Shown: positions 25,729 through 36,622, counted from the stretch's first letter. The stretch is DNA of 64,000 nucleotides from an uncultured Prevotellaceae bacterium (GCA_947167515.1 CAMVIM010000006.1:78691-142690), one strand, 5' to 3'. The notes: a model not told the origin generated them from the letters alone. Translations and numbers: made by a program.

Positions 25729-26829
25729 TTAAAGGAGTTTGACAAAATCATCGAACAGGAATTCCGTATCGACAGGACCGCTGGCGGCTTCGGGGTGAAA
25801 CTGTGCTGAGAACCACGGGAAGTGCTTGTGGCGGATGCCTTCATTAGAGCCGTCGTTCATGTTGATGAAGAGGGGTTCCCAATCCGATGGTAGGGTAGTG
25901 CTGTCAACGGCATAACCATGATTCTGCGAAGTAATGAAGCAGCGGTTGGTGCCCACTTGCTGCACAGGTTGGTTGTGCGAACGATGCCCGTATTTCAGTT
26001 TGTAGATGGTGGCACCTGCTGCCTTGGAGAGAAGTTGGTTGCCCATGCAAATGCCCATGCATGGACGCGCCTTGCCACCCTTGTCTGCTTTGGCTTTTTC
26101 GGTAGCCAAGAACTTCTTGATGTGGGTGACTGTATCGACTGCGGTATCAGGATCGCCAGGGCCGTTGGCGAGAAAGAGGCCGTCGAAGTCAAGCGTGTTG
26201 AAGTCATAGTTCCATGGAACTCTAATGACTTCAACGCCACGCTTGAGGAGGCATCTGATGATGTTGTTTTTTACGCCACAATCGACGAGAACAACTTTTT
26301 TGTCCTTTCCTTCACCATAGCGAATCACTTCCTTGCAGGAGACTTGGGCGATGTAGTTCACTCCCTCGTATTGTGCAGAAGGGATATTGTCGGGTTGGTC
26401 GTCGAAGAGAATCTTTCCCATCATGACACCATGCTCGCGCAGAATCTTGGTGAGTTGGCGAGTGTCGATGCCTGTGATGCCTGGCACTTGTTCACGTTTC
26501 AGCCAATTGGCAAGGCTCTCTTTGGCGTTCCAGTGGGAGAACTCGGTGCTGTAGTCGCTCACGATGATGGCACCGGCATGAATCTTCTCACTCTCCATGA
26601 AGGTGGCAATGCCATTCGCTTCGATGCTGAAAGGAGGCACGCCATAATTGCCGACAAGAGGGTAGGTGAGTGCCATGAGTTGACCTGCATAGGAAGGGTC
26701 TGTCAGGCTCTCAGGATAACCCATCATGGCAGTATTGAAGACGACTTCTCCCGCTACAGGTTTCTCATATCCAAATGATTGTCCACGGAACGCGGTGCCG
26801 TCTTCCAAAAGAAGTGTTACGTCTTTCAT
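25729..26829 (-). CDS. carA: Carbamoyl-phosphate synthase small (glutaminase) subunit
   Basis: It hydrolyses glutamine and channels ammonia to CarB. The N-terminal CPSase_sm domain starts MKDVTLLLEDGTAFRGQSFG. The class I amidotransferase domain has the nucleophile cysteine in CMGICMGNQLL and the His-Glu pair in FSAQFHPEAASGP. At 366 residues the length is normal. It sits between glmS (17 bases upstream) and carB (12 bases downstream) in one operon. Confidence 0.98.
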   Translation of the reverse strand: MKDVTLLLEDGTAFRGQSFGYEKPVAGEVVFNTAMMGYPESLTDPSYAGQLMALTYPLVGNYGVPPFSIEANGIATFMESEKIHAGAIIVSDYSTEFSHWNAKESLANWLKREQVPGITGIDTRQLTKILREHGVMMGKILFDDQPDNIPSAQYEGVNYIAQVSCKEVIRYGEGKDKKVVLVDCGVKNNIIRCLLKRGVEVIRVPWNYDFNTLDFDGLFLANGPGDPDTAVDTVTHIKKFLATEKAKADKGGKARPCMGICMGNQLLSKAAGATIYKLKYGHRSHNQPVQQVGTNRCFITSQNHGYAVDSTTLPSDWEPLFINMNDGSNEGIRHKHFPWFSAQFHPEAASGPVDTEFLFDDFVKLL

Positions 26830-26846
26830 TTATCTGTGTTTGTTTT

Positions 26847-28691
26847 TTATTCGACTGTGACCGATTTAGCCAAGTTGCGCGGTTGGTCCACATCCTTTCC
26901 TTTTGCTACAGCAATGTAGTAGGCCAGCATCTGCAAGGGGATGGATGCCAGGAGCGGTTCGAGGCATTCTTCGGTGTGGGGCAGTTCGATGACGCTGTCT
27001 GCCATCTTGCGGATGGTTTCGTCGCCTTCGCTTACGATGGCAATGACACGTGCCTTTCTGGCCTTGATTTCCTGAATGTTGCTGACCACTTTCTCGTAGA
27101 GCACGTTTCGGGTGGCCACCACCACTACGGGCATCTCGTCGTCAATCAGAGCGATGGGGCCGTGTTTCATCTCGGCAGCAGGATAACCTTCGGCATGGAT
27201 GTAGGAGATTTCTTTCAGTTTCAGTGCACCCTCCAGAGCCACGGGGTAGTTGTAGCCACGACCCAGATAGAGGAAGTTGTGGGCGTAGGTGAAGATGCGG
27301 CTGATGTCCTTGATGGCATCTCCCTGTTTGAGCAGTTCTTCCATCTTTTCGGGGATGGCATTCAGTTCTGTCAACACTTTGGAATAGCGCACATTGTCGA
27401 TGGTGCCGCGTTCCTTGCCCAAAGCCAGCGCCAGCATGGTGAGCACGGTCACTTGACCCGTGAAGGCCTTTGTGGATGCTACGCCAATTTCTGGCCCCAC
27501 GTGGATGTAGGAACCCGTGTTGGTGGCACGAGGAATGGAGGAACCAATGGCGTTGCAGATTCCATAGATGAAGGCACCTTTTGATTTGGCCAGTTCGATG
27601 GCTGCCAAGGTGTCGGCTGTTTCGCCCGACTGGCTGATGGCAATCACCACGTCTTGTTCGTTGATGACGGGTTTGCTATATCGGAACTCTGAAGCATACT
27701 CCACTTCGACAGGAATCTGGCAGAAGTCCTCAATCAGTTGCTTGCCAATCAGCCCGGCATGCCATGAGGTTCCGCATGCTACGATGATGATGCGGCGAGG
27801 ATTGATGAGGTGCTTCCGATAGTCGATGATGGCAGAAAGTGTGACATTGTTGGCTTCGACATTCACGCGTCCCCTCATGCAGTCTTTCAGACAATCGGGC
27901 TGCTCAAAGATTTCCTTCAGCATGAAGTGAGGGAAACCGCCTTTCTCAATCTGAGCCAAATTGAGGTCAACCTTCGTCACCTCATGCTCCATCTTCTCGT
28001 TGTTGAAATCGACCACTTCCACATCTTTCCCACGGCGAATCACGGCGATGTCCTTGTCGTCCAGATAAATGACCTTATCGGTGTATTCGATGATGGGGCT
28101 TGCGTCAGAACCAAGAAAGAACTCTTCCTCGCCGATGCCCACCACCAGCGGACTACTCTTTCTGGCGGCTATAATCTGGTCGGGGTCGTTCTTGTCGAGA
28201 ATGGCGATGGCGTAAGCACCAATGACGGAGCGCAGGGCGATACGCACGGCTGTGAGCAAATCCACGTTTTTCTTCGTGCGTACATATTCTATCAGTTGCA
28301 CCAGCACTTCGGTGTCGGTGTTGCTCTTAAATTCGATGCCTTTCTCCTGCAACTGCTTCTTCAGCACAGCATAGTTTTCAATGATGCCGTTGTGGATGAT
28401 GGCCAGATTTCCCGTGAAAGAAATGTGTGGGTGCGCATTGGTGGAGTTTGGCTCTCCGTGCGTGGCCCATCGTGTGTGGGCAATGCCGACCGTTCCAGTC
28501 GTGTCTTTGTCAGATGAAAAGTTCTCCAGGTCGGCCACCTTGCCCTTGGTCTTATACACTCTCAAATCACCATCTTTTGTCAGCAGGGCAACTCCGGCAC
28601 TGTCATAGCCTCTATATTCCAATCTCTTGAGTCCCTTAATCAGAACGGGGTAAGCATTACGCTTGCCTAAATAACCAACGATTCCACACAT
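26847..28691 (-). CDS. glmS: Glutamine--fructose-6-phosphate aminotransferase (isomerizing)
   Basis: It makes glucosamine-6-phosphate from fructose-6-phosphate and glutamine, the first step of UDP-GlcNAc synthesis. Cys2 of MCGIVGYLGKRNAYP is the glutaminase nucleophile; RLEYRGYDSAGVALL and the THTRWATHGEPN-type segment (HTRWATHGEPNSTNAHPH) follow. Two SIS domains hold SQSGETADTLAAI and the lid EGYPAAEMKHGPIALID; the C-terminus ends in the conserved LAKSVTVE. The first gene of an operon with carAB, so three glutamine-using proteins are made together. No glmS ribozyme-like leader is seen; the 5' region is short. Confidence 0.98.
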   Translation of the reverse strand: MCGIVGYLGKRNAYPVLIKGLKRLEYRGYDSAGVALLTKDGDLRVYKTKGKVADLENFSSDKDTTGTVGIAHTRWATHGEPNSTNAHPHISFTGNLAIIHNGIIENYAVLKKQLQEKGIEFKSNTDTEVLVQLIEYVRTKKNVDLLTAVRIALRSVIGAYAIAILDKNDPDQIIAARKSSPLVVGIGEEEFFLGSDASPIIEYTDKVIYLDDKDIAVIRRGKDVEVVDFNNEKMEHEVTKVDLNLAQIEKGGFPHFMLKEIFEQPDCLKDCMRGRVNVEANNVTLSAIIDYRKHLINPRRIIIVACGTSWHAGLIGKQLIEDFCQIPVEVEYASEFRYSKPVINEQDVVIAISQSGETADTLAAIELAKSKGAFIYGICNAIGSSIPRATNTGSYIHVGPEIGVASTKAFTGQVTVLTMLALALGKERGTIDNVRYSKVLTELNAIPEKMEELLKQGDAIKDISRIFTYAHNFLYLGRGYNYPVALEGALKLKEISYIHAEGYPAAEMKHGPIALIDDEMPVVVVATRNVLYEKVVSNIQEIKARKARVIAIVSEGDETIRKMADSVIELPHTEECLEPLLASIPLQMLAYYIAVAKGKDVDQPRNLAKSVTVE

Positions 28692-28717
28692 AATTGTAGT
28701 CTTTTATTTTGTTGGTG

Positions 28718-28750
28718 CAAAGGTACGGATTTATTCTCTTTTTATTACAA
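28718..28750 (-). promoter_or_regulatory. Promoter of the glmS-carA-carB operon
   Basis: Minus-strand TTG (28748-28750) and TACCTTTG (28718-28725) are 22 bases apart; the glmS start is 27 bases downstream. Confidence 0.65.
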
Positions 28751-28780
28751 TAAAGCAAAGTTTTTTCAATATTTGAAAGT

Positions 28781-28819
28781 AAAAAAGCGGTTTCGATGAC
28801 GAAATGTCACGAAACCGCT
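28781..28819 (-). terminator. Intrinsic terminator of htpG
   Basis: On the minus strand AGCGGTTTCG plus TGAC pairs with GTCA plus CGAAACCGCT (28786-28819, one bulged base), followed by six T (28781-28786). Confidence 0.85.
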
Positions 28820-28861
28820 CGTTTTTATTTTATCTTTTTTATTTAACAAGTTCGATGTTTC

Positions 28862-30718
28862 TTAGATAAGCTCGATGCTACGCTTTACGAACTTGTTGAG
28901 TGCCTCGCCACGGAGCAGACCGTTCTGCAGGAGTGCCAGGTCTATGAGCTGGCTGACCACTTCTGCCTTAGCATCTTTGATATTGGCCTTGATGAGCGGG
29001 TGGTCGGTGTTGAGCACGAGGTTAAGCATCGTGGGCATTTCGCCATAGAAGGCCATGCCGGGTTGCAGACGTGACATGTCTTTCATGCGGCGCATGTATT
29101 CGCTTTGGGTCATGATGACAGGGGCTGCGGTTTCACCGAGGGCTTGTGGCTCCACGTTGAACTCGATTTTGTCAATCTTCGGCAGAGCGTTCTTGAAGGT
29201 TTCGGTGAGTGACTTCTTGTCATCCTCTGGCAGTTCTTCCTTCTTTTCATCACTCTTCACGATGAGTTTATCGACCACATCGGAATCGACGCGGGTGAAT
29301 CTGCTCTTCTCAAACTTCTCCTCATAGAGGTTGCACATGGCAGGGTCGAGTTGACCGTCCATCAGCAGCACATTGTAGCCCTTCGCATTGGCTGCATCGA
29401 TGTAGCTGTACTGGTCGTCCTTGTTGTTGGCGTAGAGGTAGATGAGGTTGCCGTCCTTGTCGGTCTGCTCACCCTTGATGAGGGTCTGATATTCCTCGAA
29501 AGTGTAGAACTTACCTTCGGTGTCCTTCAGCAGGGCGAAGGCTTTGGCCTTGTCGTAAAAGTCGCTCTCGCTGAGCATGCCGTAGTTGATGAAGATCTTG
29601 ATGTCATCCCACTTTTCCTCAAACTGCTTGCGGTCGTTCTTGAAGATGGAAGCGAGGCGGTCGCTCACCTTCTTGGAGATGTAGGTGGAAATCTTCTTCA
29701 CGTTCGAGTCGCTCTGCAAGTAACTGCGGCTCACGTTCAGTGGAATGTCTGGCGAGTCTATCACACCGTGCAGGAGGGTCATGAAGTCGGGCACGATGCC
29801 TTCCACATTGTCGGTCACGAACACTTGGTTGCAGTAGAGGTTAATCTTGTTCTTCTGAATGTCGAGGTTCGACTTCACCTTGGGGAAGTAGAGAATACCC
29901 GTGAGGTTGAAGGGATAATCCACGTTGAGGTGAATCCAGAACAGTGGCTCATCGCTCATTGGGTAGAGTTTCTTGTAGAACTCCTTGTAGTCCTCGTCTT
30001 TCAGTTCGCTGGGCTTGCGTGTCCAGAGTGGGGTGGTGTCGTTGATGACATCGTCCTCGTCGGTCTCCACGCTCTTTTTCTCCTTGTCGTCCCACTTAGT
30101 CTTCTTGCCGAATGCGACGGGCACGGGAAGGAATCGGCAGTATTTGTTGAGCAACTCGCTCACTTTGTACTTCTCGAGAAAGTCCTTGCAGTCATCGTCG
30201 ATGTACATCACGATGTCTGTACCACGGTCGGTCTTCTCTGCATCTTCGATGGTGAAAGATGGGCTGCCGTCACAACTCCACTTGACGGCCTTGGAGCCTT
30301 CCTGCCAACTCTTTGTGATGATTTCCACCTTCTTGCTCACCATGAAGGCTGAGTAGAAGCCTAAGCCGAAGTGGCCGATGATGGCGTTGGCATCCTCCTT
30401 ATACTTGTCGAGAAAGTCGTTGGCTCCCGAGAAGGCTATCTGATTGATGTATTTGTCAATCTCTTCTTCAGTCATGCCGATACCACGGTCGCTCACGGTC
30501 AGGGTGCCCTTGTCCTTGTCGATGCTGACGTGTACGGTCAAGTCGCCAGCCTCTTCCTTCAACTCGCCCTTGCTGGCAAGAGTCTTCAACTTCTGCGTGG
30601 CATCAACGGCGTTACTTACGATTTCACGGATGAAGATGTCATGGTCACTATAGAGAAACTTTTTGATGACGGGGAAGATGTTCTCGGTCGTAACCCCGAT
30701 GTTGCCTTGTTGAGCCAT
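28862..30718 (-). CDS. htpG: Molecular chaperone HtpG (Hsp90)
   Basis: ATG 30718 gives MAQQGNIGVTTENIFPVIKK and 618 residues, close to the usual size; the longer in-frame extension crosses the clpC terminator and is rejected. The GHKL ATPase pocket is clear: REIVSNAVDAT (N-box), SDRGIGM (G1) and IGHFGLGFYSAFMV (lid/G2). The middle domain carries the catalytic arginine region PLNVSRSYLQ. It assists folding of clients under stress. It lies just downstream of clpC, with a terminator between, so both stress genes are near each other but separate. Confidence 0.97.
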   Translation of the reverse strand: MAQQGNIGVTTENIFPVIKKFLYSDHDIFIREIVSNAVDATQKLKTLASKGELKEEAGDLTVHVSIDKDKGTLTVSDRGIGMTEEEIDKYINQIAFSGANDFLDKYKEDANAIIGHFGLGFYSAFMVSKKVEIITKSWQEGSKAVKWSCDGSPSFTIEDAEKTDRGTDIVMYIDDDCKDFLEKYKVSELLNKYCRFLPVPVAFGKKTKWDDKEKKSVETDEDDVINDTTPLWTRKPSELKDEDYKEFYKKLYPMSDEPLFWIHLNVDYPFNLTGILYFPKVKSNLDIQKNKINLYCNQVFVTDNVEGIVPDFMTLLHGVIDSPDIPLNVSRSYLQSDSNVKKISTYISKKVSDRLASIFKNDRKQFEEKWDDIKIFINYGMLSESDFYDKAKAFALLKDTEGKFYTFEEYQTLIKGEQTDKDGNLIYLYANNKDDQYSYIDAANAKGYNVLLMDGQLDPAMCNLYEEKFEKSRFTRVDSDVVDKLIVKSDEKKEELPEDDKKSLTETFKNALPKIDKIEFNVEPQALGETAAPVIMTQSEYMRRMKDMSRLQPGMAFYGEMPTMLNLVLNTDHPLIKANIKDAKAEVVSQLIDLALLQNGLLRGEALNKFVKRSIELI

Positions 30719-30773
30719 ATCTTTGTTGTTTAGTTTGTTTTTTGAAAGTTGTTTCCGAGTTTTGTATGTGGGC

Positions 30774-30808
30774 AAAAAAAATGCCAGCCACTTTCGTGAC
30801 TGACATTT
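30774..30808 (-). terminator. Intrinsic terminator of clpC
   Basis: Minus-strand ATGTCAGTCAC pairs with GTGGCTGGCAT (with G-U pairs) around GAAA and is followed by seven or more T. The region 30719-30827 otherwise holds the htpG 5' region, where I see no clear promoter box. Confidence 0.8.
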
Positions 30809-30827
30809 TGTCGGTGTTGTGGGGCAC

Positions 30828-33368
30828 TTATTTCTTCTCAATGACAATCTTGTCACCTTTCAGTGCTGCCAAGATGGTGTCGCCCTCGTGTACTTGCTCT
30901 TCCACGATGAGTTCGCTGATGCCGTCTTCCAGATGCTGCTGGATGGCACGGCGCAGTGGGCGGGCGCCAAACTGCTTGTCGTAACCTTTTTCGGCAATGA
31001 ACCGCTGGGCTTCGTCGGTGATTTCAAGGGTCATGCCAAGGTCTTCGATGCGCTTATACAGGCCTCGGAGCTCGATGCCGATGATTTGCAGGATGGCGTC
31101 GAGTTCCAGCTGGTCGAAGGTGATGATTTCGTCGATGCGGTTCAGGAACTCTGGCGAGAACTGCTTGTTGAGGGCTTTCTGGATGACGGAACGGCTCACT
31201 TCCTTGTCATCCATTCCGACCATTGCGGAGAAACCGACGCCACGGCCAAACTCTTTCAGCTGGCGTGTGCCCACATTGCTGGTCATGATGATGACAGTGT
31301 TGCGGAAATCTATTGTTCTGCCCTGCGTATCGGTCAGACGGCCGTCATCCATCACCTGCAGCAGCAGGTTGAACACGTCAGAGTGCGCCTTCTCGATTTC
31401 GTCGAGAAGAACGATGGAGTAGGGCTTGCGGCGCACTTTCTCGGTCAGCATACCCCCTTCTTCGTAGCCTACATATCCTGGAGGCGCACCGACCAGTCGG
31501 CTGACGGTGAACTTCTCCATGTATTCGCTCATGTCGATGCGGATAAGGGCATCGGTGGAGCCAAACATGTGTTCGGCCAGTTTTTTTGCGAGGTAGGTTT
31601 TGCCTACACCTGTAGGTCCCAAGAACATGAAGGTACCAATGGGGCGGCTGGGGTCTTTCAGCCCAACACGGCTGCGCTGGATGGCATTGACCAGTTTGTC
31701 AACGGCTGTATCCTGAGCAATGACATTGCTTTTCAGTTCTTGGCGCATGCCCTTCATGCGGATGCCTTCAGCATTAGCCATCTTGTTCACAGGTATGCCT
31801 GTCATCATTGAAACCGTCTGTGCCACAGCTTCTTCTGTCACTTTCTGCCGCTTATCCACAAGTGTGGCCTCCCATTGCTTCTTCATCCGTTCCAGTTCGT
31901 CACTTGCAGTCTTTGCGCGGTCGCGATAGGTGCCAGCCAATGCGTAGTTCTCGTCTTTGACGGCATTTTCTTTCTGTTTGTTCAGATTGACCACTTCTAG
32001 CTCCTTGTCCTCAATCTCTTTCGGCACACTGATGTTCTTGATGCGGACACGGCTGCCCACCTCGTCCAGCACGTCGATGGCCTTGTCGGGGAAGCTGCGG
32101 TCGGTCACGTATCGTTCTGTCAGTTTAACACAGGCCTTCAAGGCTTCGTCGGTGTAGCAGACGTTGTGATGCTCTTCGTAGCGGTCTTTGATATTGTTCA
32201 AGATGGTCAGCGTTTCCTCGGGAGTGGTCTGTTCCACTATCACCTTCTGGAAACGGCGTTCGAGTGCGCCATCCTTTTCAATGCTCTTTCGGTATTCATC
32301 GAGTGTGGTGGCACCGATGCACTGCAACTCGCCTCGTGCCAAAGCTGGCTTCATCATGTTGGCAGCATCCATCTGACCTGCCTGATTGCCTGCACCGACG
32401 AGGGTGTGTATTTCATCAATGAAAACGATGATGTCGGGGTTGGAGCGCAGTTCGTTGATGATGCTGCGCATACGTTCCTCAAACTGGCCGCGATATTTCG
32501 TCCCAGCTACCACACTTGACATGTCGAGGCTGACAATGCGCTTGCCAAACAGCACCCGTGCCACCTTGCGCTCGTTGATGCGCATGGCCAAACCCTCCAC
32601 GATTGCACTCTTGCCCACGCCTGGCTCACCAATCAGCACGGGGTTGTTCTTCTTTCGGCGTGAAAGAATCTGTGCCAATCGTTCTATCTCCGTCTCACGA
32701 CCCACCACGGGGTCGAGCTTGCCCTCACTGGCTGCACGGGTCAGGTCGAAGCCAAACTTGTCGATGGCAGGCGTGTCGGTATTGCCTTTTTTCGTTGTCT
32801 TTGAAGTGGTGGCATTGCTGGCATTGGCAGATGCACTGCCGCCCAAGGAGTTGCTGCCCGATGATGGAGGCGGCGTGTTCTCTTCGTCCTCGTCCTCCTC
32901 GTCGAAATCCACGCTGTTCTCTATCTGAGTGGCAGCTGGTTGTGTAGTTAACGAGTCGTAGAGGTCCTTGTAAGTGACATCGCAGTCGTTCAGGATTCTT
33001 GCCACCAAGTTGTCGTGTTGTTTCAGCATGGCCAGCAGCATGTGCTCGGCATCGCTCTCCTCGCTCTTGAGCAGACGAGCCTCCAGCACCGTCAGGCGCA
33101 TGATGGTGGTTGATTTCTGATTCAGCGTGATGTCGGTCGATAGCAGTCTTACGCCTTCGTCCCTCACCGAACGCTCCAGCACTTCTTTCACGGATGACAA
33201 GTTGACATAGAACTTCCGTTTCAGCAAATCGACTGCACGGCTCTCTCCATCACGGATTATCCCCAACATCAAGTGTTCTGGACCGATGTAGTCATTGTTG
33301 AGCCTCAACGCCTCTTCTTTGCTGTAACCAAGAATTCTTGTTACTCTTTCGGAATATTTATAGTTCAT
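30828..33368 (-). CDS. clpC: ATP-dependent Clp protease ATP-binding subunit ClpC
   Basis: A Hsp100 unfoldase that feeds ClpP. ATG 33368 ([15 protein letters not shown]) gives 846 residues. Order: two Clp_N repeats (1-140), an unusually long acidic and Ser/Asn/Gly-rich linker (about 142-200), AAA1 with Walker A GEPGVGKS at about 247-254 and [14 protein letters not shown], a UVR-type coiled-coil segment ([18 protein letters not shown]), AAA2 with [16 protein letters not shown], and the C-terminal D2-small domain. The family is identified by the UVR segment and the two P-loops. The long linker is the odd feature. Confidence 0.96.
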   Translation of the reverse strand: MNYKYSERVTRILGYSKEEALRLNNDYIGPEHLMLGIIRDGESRAVDLLKRKFYVNLSSVKEVLERSVRDEGVRLLSTDITLNQKSTTIMRLTVLEARLLKSEESDAEHMLLAMLKQHDNLVARILNDCDVTYKDLYDSLTTQPAATQIENSVDFDEEDEDEENTPPPSSGSNSLGGSASANASNATTSKTTKKGNTDTPAIDKFGFDLTRAASEGKLDPVVGRETEIERLAQILSRRKKNNPVLIGEPGVGKSAIVEGLAMRINERKVARVLFGKRIVSLDMSSVVAGTKYRGQFEERMRSIINELRSNPDIIVFIDEIHTLVGAGNQAGQMDAANMMKPALARGELQCIGATTLDEYRKSIEKDGALERRFQKVIVEQTTPEETLTILNNIKDRYEEHHNVCYTDEALKACVKLTERYVTDRSFPDKAIDVLDEVGSRVRIKNISVPKEIEDKELEVVNLNKQKENAVKDENYALAGTYRDRAKTASDELERMKKQWEATLVDKRQKVTEEAVAQTVSMMTGIPVNKMANAEGIRMKGMRQELKSNVIAQDTAVDKLVNAIQRSRVGLKDPSRPIGTFMFLGPTGVGKTYLAKKLAEHMFGSTDALIRIDMSEYMEKFTVSRLVGAPPGYVGYEEGGMLTEKVRRKPYSIVLLDEIEKAHSDVFNLLLQVMDDGRLTDTQGRTIDFRNTVIIMTSNVGTRQLKEFGRGVGFSAMVGMDDKEVSRSVIQKALNKQFSPEFLNRIDEIITFDQLELDAILQIIGIELRGLYKRIEDLGMTLEITDEAQRFIAEKGYDKQFGARPLRRAIQQHLEDGISELIVEEQVHEGDTILAALKGDKIVIEKK

Positions 33369-33458
33369 TTTTACGGAAAAATCGTTTAACTTGTGGGGTG
33401 ACATAGCAAGATGATGTCATGCCCCTTTATCATCATGACAAACAAGATGCCGAAAAAC

Positions 33459-34757
33459 TCATTTCAGCCACTTTGTCAGTCTGTTGATGATGTCCTTCCT
33501 CATATCGTCGGGCATGGTGTTGATGCGTGTCGTGTGGCTGCCCCGTGGCTGCACATACACACGCATATTCTCCTTCTTCTTGCAGTTGAGCCATGTACAC
33601 ACACCGCTGGAACTCCACGGGTCAATCTCTCCATATATAAATATATGTGTAGGGTCTTCCTCCTTGAGGAACTTCACGGTGCGCTTGTAGAGGGTGGGGT
33701 CGAAGTCGTAGTGGCGCAGGCTGTCGGGCAGCATGATTTGTTTCAGATAGCCCTTGGTGCTCTTCAGCGATGTCCACTTCTTGATGGGCTTGAGCGAATA
33801 GCCGTAGTAGCCCAACTCCTTGATGGCCTGCACGTCGAAAGGCGCATATTGGTTCGGATAACTGAAATAGTCGGGACTTGCCACCTCCGTCAAGTTGCTG
33901 AACCACGTCGCGTTATCGGCATCGATTGATGGAATGGTGTTCACAGGAGTGCCCCATTGCCACAGGGCGAAGGGATATTCCAGCACACAATAGTCGTAGA
34001 TGTCTTCTTCGGGCAAGTAAAACTGATAGTTGTGCTTGACGCAAAAATCATGGAAGAGGGGCATCAGTTCAGACTTGCGCTTCATCAGTTCCTGCATGGC
34101 TTTCTCTATCGTCTTACGTTCCTCTTTTGTGCCCACTTGCTTGGCAAGGAACTTCTCGTGGCGACCGTCCTCGATGGCGCGGTTGAGCGGTGCCACATAG
34201 CTGACACTGACATCGACATCGTCGGGGTAGGTGGCTCGGTAGAACATCGTGGTTTGACCGCCCTTGCTGATGCCTGTGCTAATCCATTTGCCCGTGAAGA
34301 GATGTCCAAACACCTGACGCACATGGTGATAGTCTGCCAGCGAATTATCTACGGTCATGTAGTCCCAGTTGGTGGGCACAGGAACGCTCTCCGCAAAATA
34401 GCGGTATTCGCACAAGATGACGTTGGCATCGAAGAGTCGGCTCAGTTCCTCCTCATAGTCTGGACGCAATCCATAGTAGGCAAAATAGCCTTCAGTCACG
34501 ATGACCGTCGGCTTGTCCAAACCCTTCAAGCCCACGATGATGCGCTCACCGAAGGTGCCTTTTGAACAGGTCTTCCAATCGACCTGCTGCTCCAGTTTCA
34601 TCACATACTTTTCCTGAAACCTTGTGCTTTCCAAAGGTTCCACCTTGCTCACACCCTCCAGTGCGCAGAGTTGGCGCATGAAAAGTGTCGAGTCGTTTTG
34701 TGCCGACAGGCAGAGGGCTACAAGCCCCATGATGAAGAAAAGTGTCGCTCTTTTCAT
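33459..34757 (-). CDS. Secreted S37-type (PS-10-like) tripeptidyl aminopeptidase, 432 aa
   Basis: ATG 34757 gives a signal peptide (MKRATLFFIMGLVALCLSAQ); the longer frame upstream is rejected. The mature protein is an alpha/beta hydrolase with the nucleophile serine in STGISKGGQTTMFYRATYPD, an aspartate in IYGEIDPWSSSG and a histidine in QPRGSHTTRI, matching the S37 family of Streptomyces and Bacteroidota. Such enzymes remove peptides from protein N-termini. It should act in the periplasm or outside the cell. Confidence 0.88.
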   Translation of the reverse strand: MKRATLFFIMGLVALCLSAQNDSTLFMRQLCALEGVSKVEPLESTRFQEKYVMKLEQQVDWKTCSKGTFGERIIVGLKGLDKPTVIVTEGYFAYYGLRPDYEEELSRLFDANVILCEYRYFAESVPVPTNWDYMTVDNSLADYHHVRQVFGHLFTGKWISTGISKGGQTTMFYRATYPDDVDVSVSYVAPLNRAIEDGRHEKFLAKQVGTKEERKTIEKAMQELMKRKSELMPLFHDFCVKHNYQFYLPEEDIYDYCVLEYPFALWQWGTPVNTIPSIDADNATWFSNLTEVASPDYFSYPNQYAPFDVQAIKELGYYGYSLKPIKKWTSLKSTKGYLKQIMLPDSLRHYDFDPTLYKRTVKFLKEEDPTHIFIYGEIDPWSSSGVCTWLNCKKKENMRVYVQPRGSHTTRINTMPDDMRKDIINRLTKWLK

Positions 34758-34822
34758 TGTGCTTTTGCCCCTTGCGGGGATATGAAATGTTCGCATGAAG
34801 TGAAACGTCGTGCAGATTATAA

Positions 34823-34886
34823 ATGTAACGCCGTTCAATTCACATATTGTACGCCGTACAAATTAAATATGCAACGGCGTTGCGTA
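34823..34886 (-). repeat. Dispersed intergenic repeat, copy 1 (homologous to 56344-56412)
   Basis: Read on the minus strand it aligns over about 65 bases with the plus strand of 56344-56412. Shared pieces include GCCGTTGCATATT and GTTACAT, interspersed with variable bases. It contains the palindrome TTGTACGCCGTACAA (centre G/C variable) and GCAACGGCGTTGC. Confidence 0.75.
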
Positions 34887-34888
34887 TA

Positions 34889-34920
34889 GTGTCGGAGTGG
34901 CGCATTGCTTTCTCCGACAC
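34889..34920 (-). terminator. Terminator of proS
   Basis: GTGTCGGAG (34889-34897) and CTCCGACAC (34912-34920) form a perfect 9-bp stem just after the proS stop. Confidence 0.65.
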
Positions 34921-34933
34921 TTCCGCTTTGTCA

Positions 34934-36412
34934 TTAGTAGGCTCTGGCAATCAAGACACGCGCCTTGGCTGGCTTGCCGCTCACCATGTCGGTGCCTTCG
35001 GTCTGCTCGAACATGAACGGTACGCAGCGGATGGTTGCTTGGGTGTCTTCCTTAATCTTAGCTTCGGTCTCTTCGGTACCATCCCAGTGGCAGAGGAAGA
35101 AACCGCCGTCTTTGATGCGCTCCTTGAACTCATCGTAGTTGTCGCATTCGTAAATATGCGCATCGCGGAACTTGATGGCTTTTTGGTAAATGTTTTGCTG
35201 GATCTCATCGAGCAGCTGCTTGATGTAAGCCTCGATTCCATCGATGGAAACGTTCTCTTTCTCCAAGGTGTCGCGGCGCATCACCTCCACAAGTCCCTTC
35301 TCCAAGTCGCGCGCACCCAACACGAGGCGTACAGGCACACCCTTCAGCTCGTAGTCGGCAAACTTGAAGCCCGGACGCTTGTTGTCGGCATTGTCGTACT
35401 TCACGCTGATGCCCATAGCCTTGAGGTTCTTCACGATGGAATCGGCCTTCTCGTCGAGCATCGCCATCTGGTCGGCCTTGCCGATGGGGATGATGACCAC
35501 CTGCAGCGGAGCCAACCGTGGAGGCAGCACCAGACCATTGTCGTCGGAGTGCGTCATGATGAGGGCACCCATCAGACGGGTCGAAACGCCCCATGAAGTC
35601 GCCCATGCGTATTCAGGCTTGTTGTCCTTGTTGAGGAACTGCACATCGAATGCCTTGCCAAAGTTCTGACCGAGAAAGTGGCTCGTACCGCTCTGAAGAG
35701 CCTTACCGTCCTGCATCATGGCTTCAATCGTGTAGGTGTCGAGGGCACCGGCGAAACGCTCCGTTTCACTCTTCACGCCCTGAATCACAGGCACAGCCAT
35801 GTATTCTTCAGCAAATTTGGCATAGACTTTCAGCATCTGCTTGGCACGTTCTTCGGCCTCTTCGCGAGTGGCGTGAGCGGTGTGGCCTTCCTGCCATAGG
35901 AACTCTGAAGTGCGGAGGAACAGGCGAGTGCGCATCTCCCAGCGCATCACGTTGCACCACTGGTTGCACAGAATAGGCAGGTCGCGATAGGATTTAATCC
36001 AACCCTTATAAGTGTTCCAGATAATCGTTTCAGAAGTAGGACGGATGATGAGTTCTTCCTCCAGTTTTGCAGCAGGGTCAACCACAACGCCGTCGTGGGT
36101 GTCGTTGGTCTTCAGACGGTAGTGGGTCACCACCGCACATTCCTTGGCAAAACCTTCCACGTGTTCTGCCTCGCGGCTCAAGAAACTCTTCGGAATGAGC
36201 AGTGGGAAATAGGCGTTCTGAACCCCTGTTTCCTTAAACATGTCATCAAGCACACGCTGCATCTTTTCCCAGATGGCATAGCCATAAGGACGAATGACCA
36301 TACATCCTCTCACATCGGCTTGTTCAGCCAGCTCTGCTTTCACCACCAGCTCGTTATACCATTTGGAGTAGTCCTCTGACCGTTTGGTCAGGTCTTTCAA
36401 TTCTGTTGCCAT
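34934..36412 (-). CDS. proS: Prolyl-tRNA synthetase (archaeal/eukaryal-type, no editing insert)
   Basis: It charges tRNA-Pro. At 492 residues and starting [20 protein letters not shown] it belongs to the short ProRS type used by Bacteroidota, without the INS editing domain. Class II motifs are visible: [20 protein letters not shown] (motif 1 region), RPTSETIIW (motif 2 start), and [20 protein letters not shown] (motif 3 region). The anticodon-binding domain follows. A minus-strand TAATTTTG -7 box lies about 45 bases upstream of the start. Confidence 0.97.
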   Translation of the reverse strand: MATELKDLTKRSEDYSKWYNELVVKAELAEQADVRGCMVIRPYGYAIWEKMQRVLDDMFKETGVQNAYFPLLIPKSFLSREAEHVEGFAKECAVVTHYRLKTNDTHDGVVVDPAAKLEEELIIRPTSETIIWNTYKGWIKSYRDLPILCNQWCNVMRWEMRTRLFLRTSEFLWQEGHTAHATREEAEERAKQMLKVYAKFAEEYMAVPVIQGVKSETERFAGALDTYTIEAMMQDGKALQSGTSHFLGQNFGKAFDVQFLNKDNKPEYAWATSWGVSTRLMGALIMTHSDDNGLVLPPRLAPLQVVIIPIGKADQMAMLDEKADSIVKNLKAMGISVKYDNADNKRPGFKFADYELKGVPVRLVLGARDLEKGLVEVMRRDTLEKENVSIDGIEAYIKQLLDEIQQNIYQKAIKFRDAHIYECDNYDEFKERIKDGGFFLCHWDGTEETEAKIKEDTQATIRCVPFMFEQTEGTDMVSGKPAKARVLIARAY

Positions 36413-36520
36413 ATTTAGTCTTTTGTTTCTTTTGTTTTTTAGTTACAAGAGTGCAAAATTACGCAAAAATCCCGAAACGGTGGAGAAAAAAGCCTGTTTT
36501 TTTCATTTTCTTGTATGGAA

Positions 36521-36554
36521 GTGTGGCATATATCAAGTGATTTTACTACTTTTG
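36521..36554 (+). promoter_or_regulatory. Promoter of the OmpA-like lipoprotein/mtgA pair
   Basis: TTG at 36521-36523 and TACTTTTG at 36547-36554 are 23 bases apart. Confidence 0.5.
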
Positions 36555-36622
36555 CACATGACTTCATGACAAGTGAACATGTCAAGAACCTATTTTATTC
36601 ACGTTAAAAAAATAAGCAGATT

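Noticed and set aside
26847..28760. glmS ribozyme or riboswitch upstream of glmS
   Set aside because: The leader is under 30 bases from the promoter to the start.
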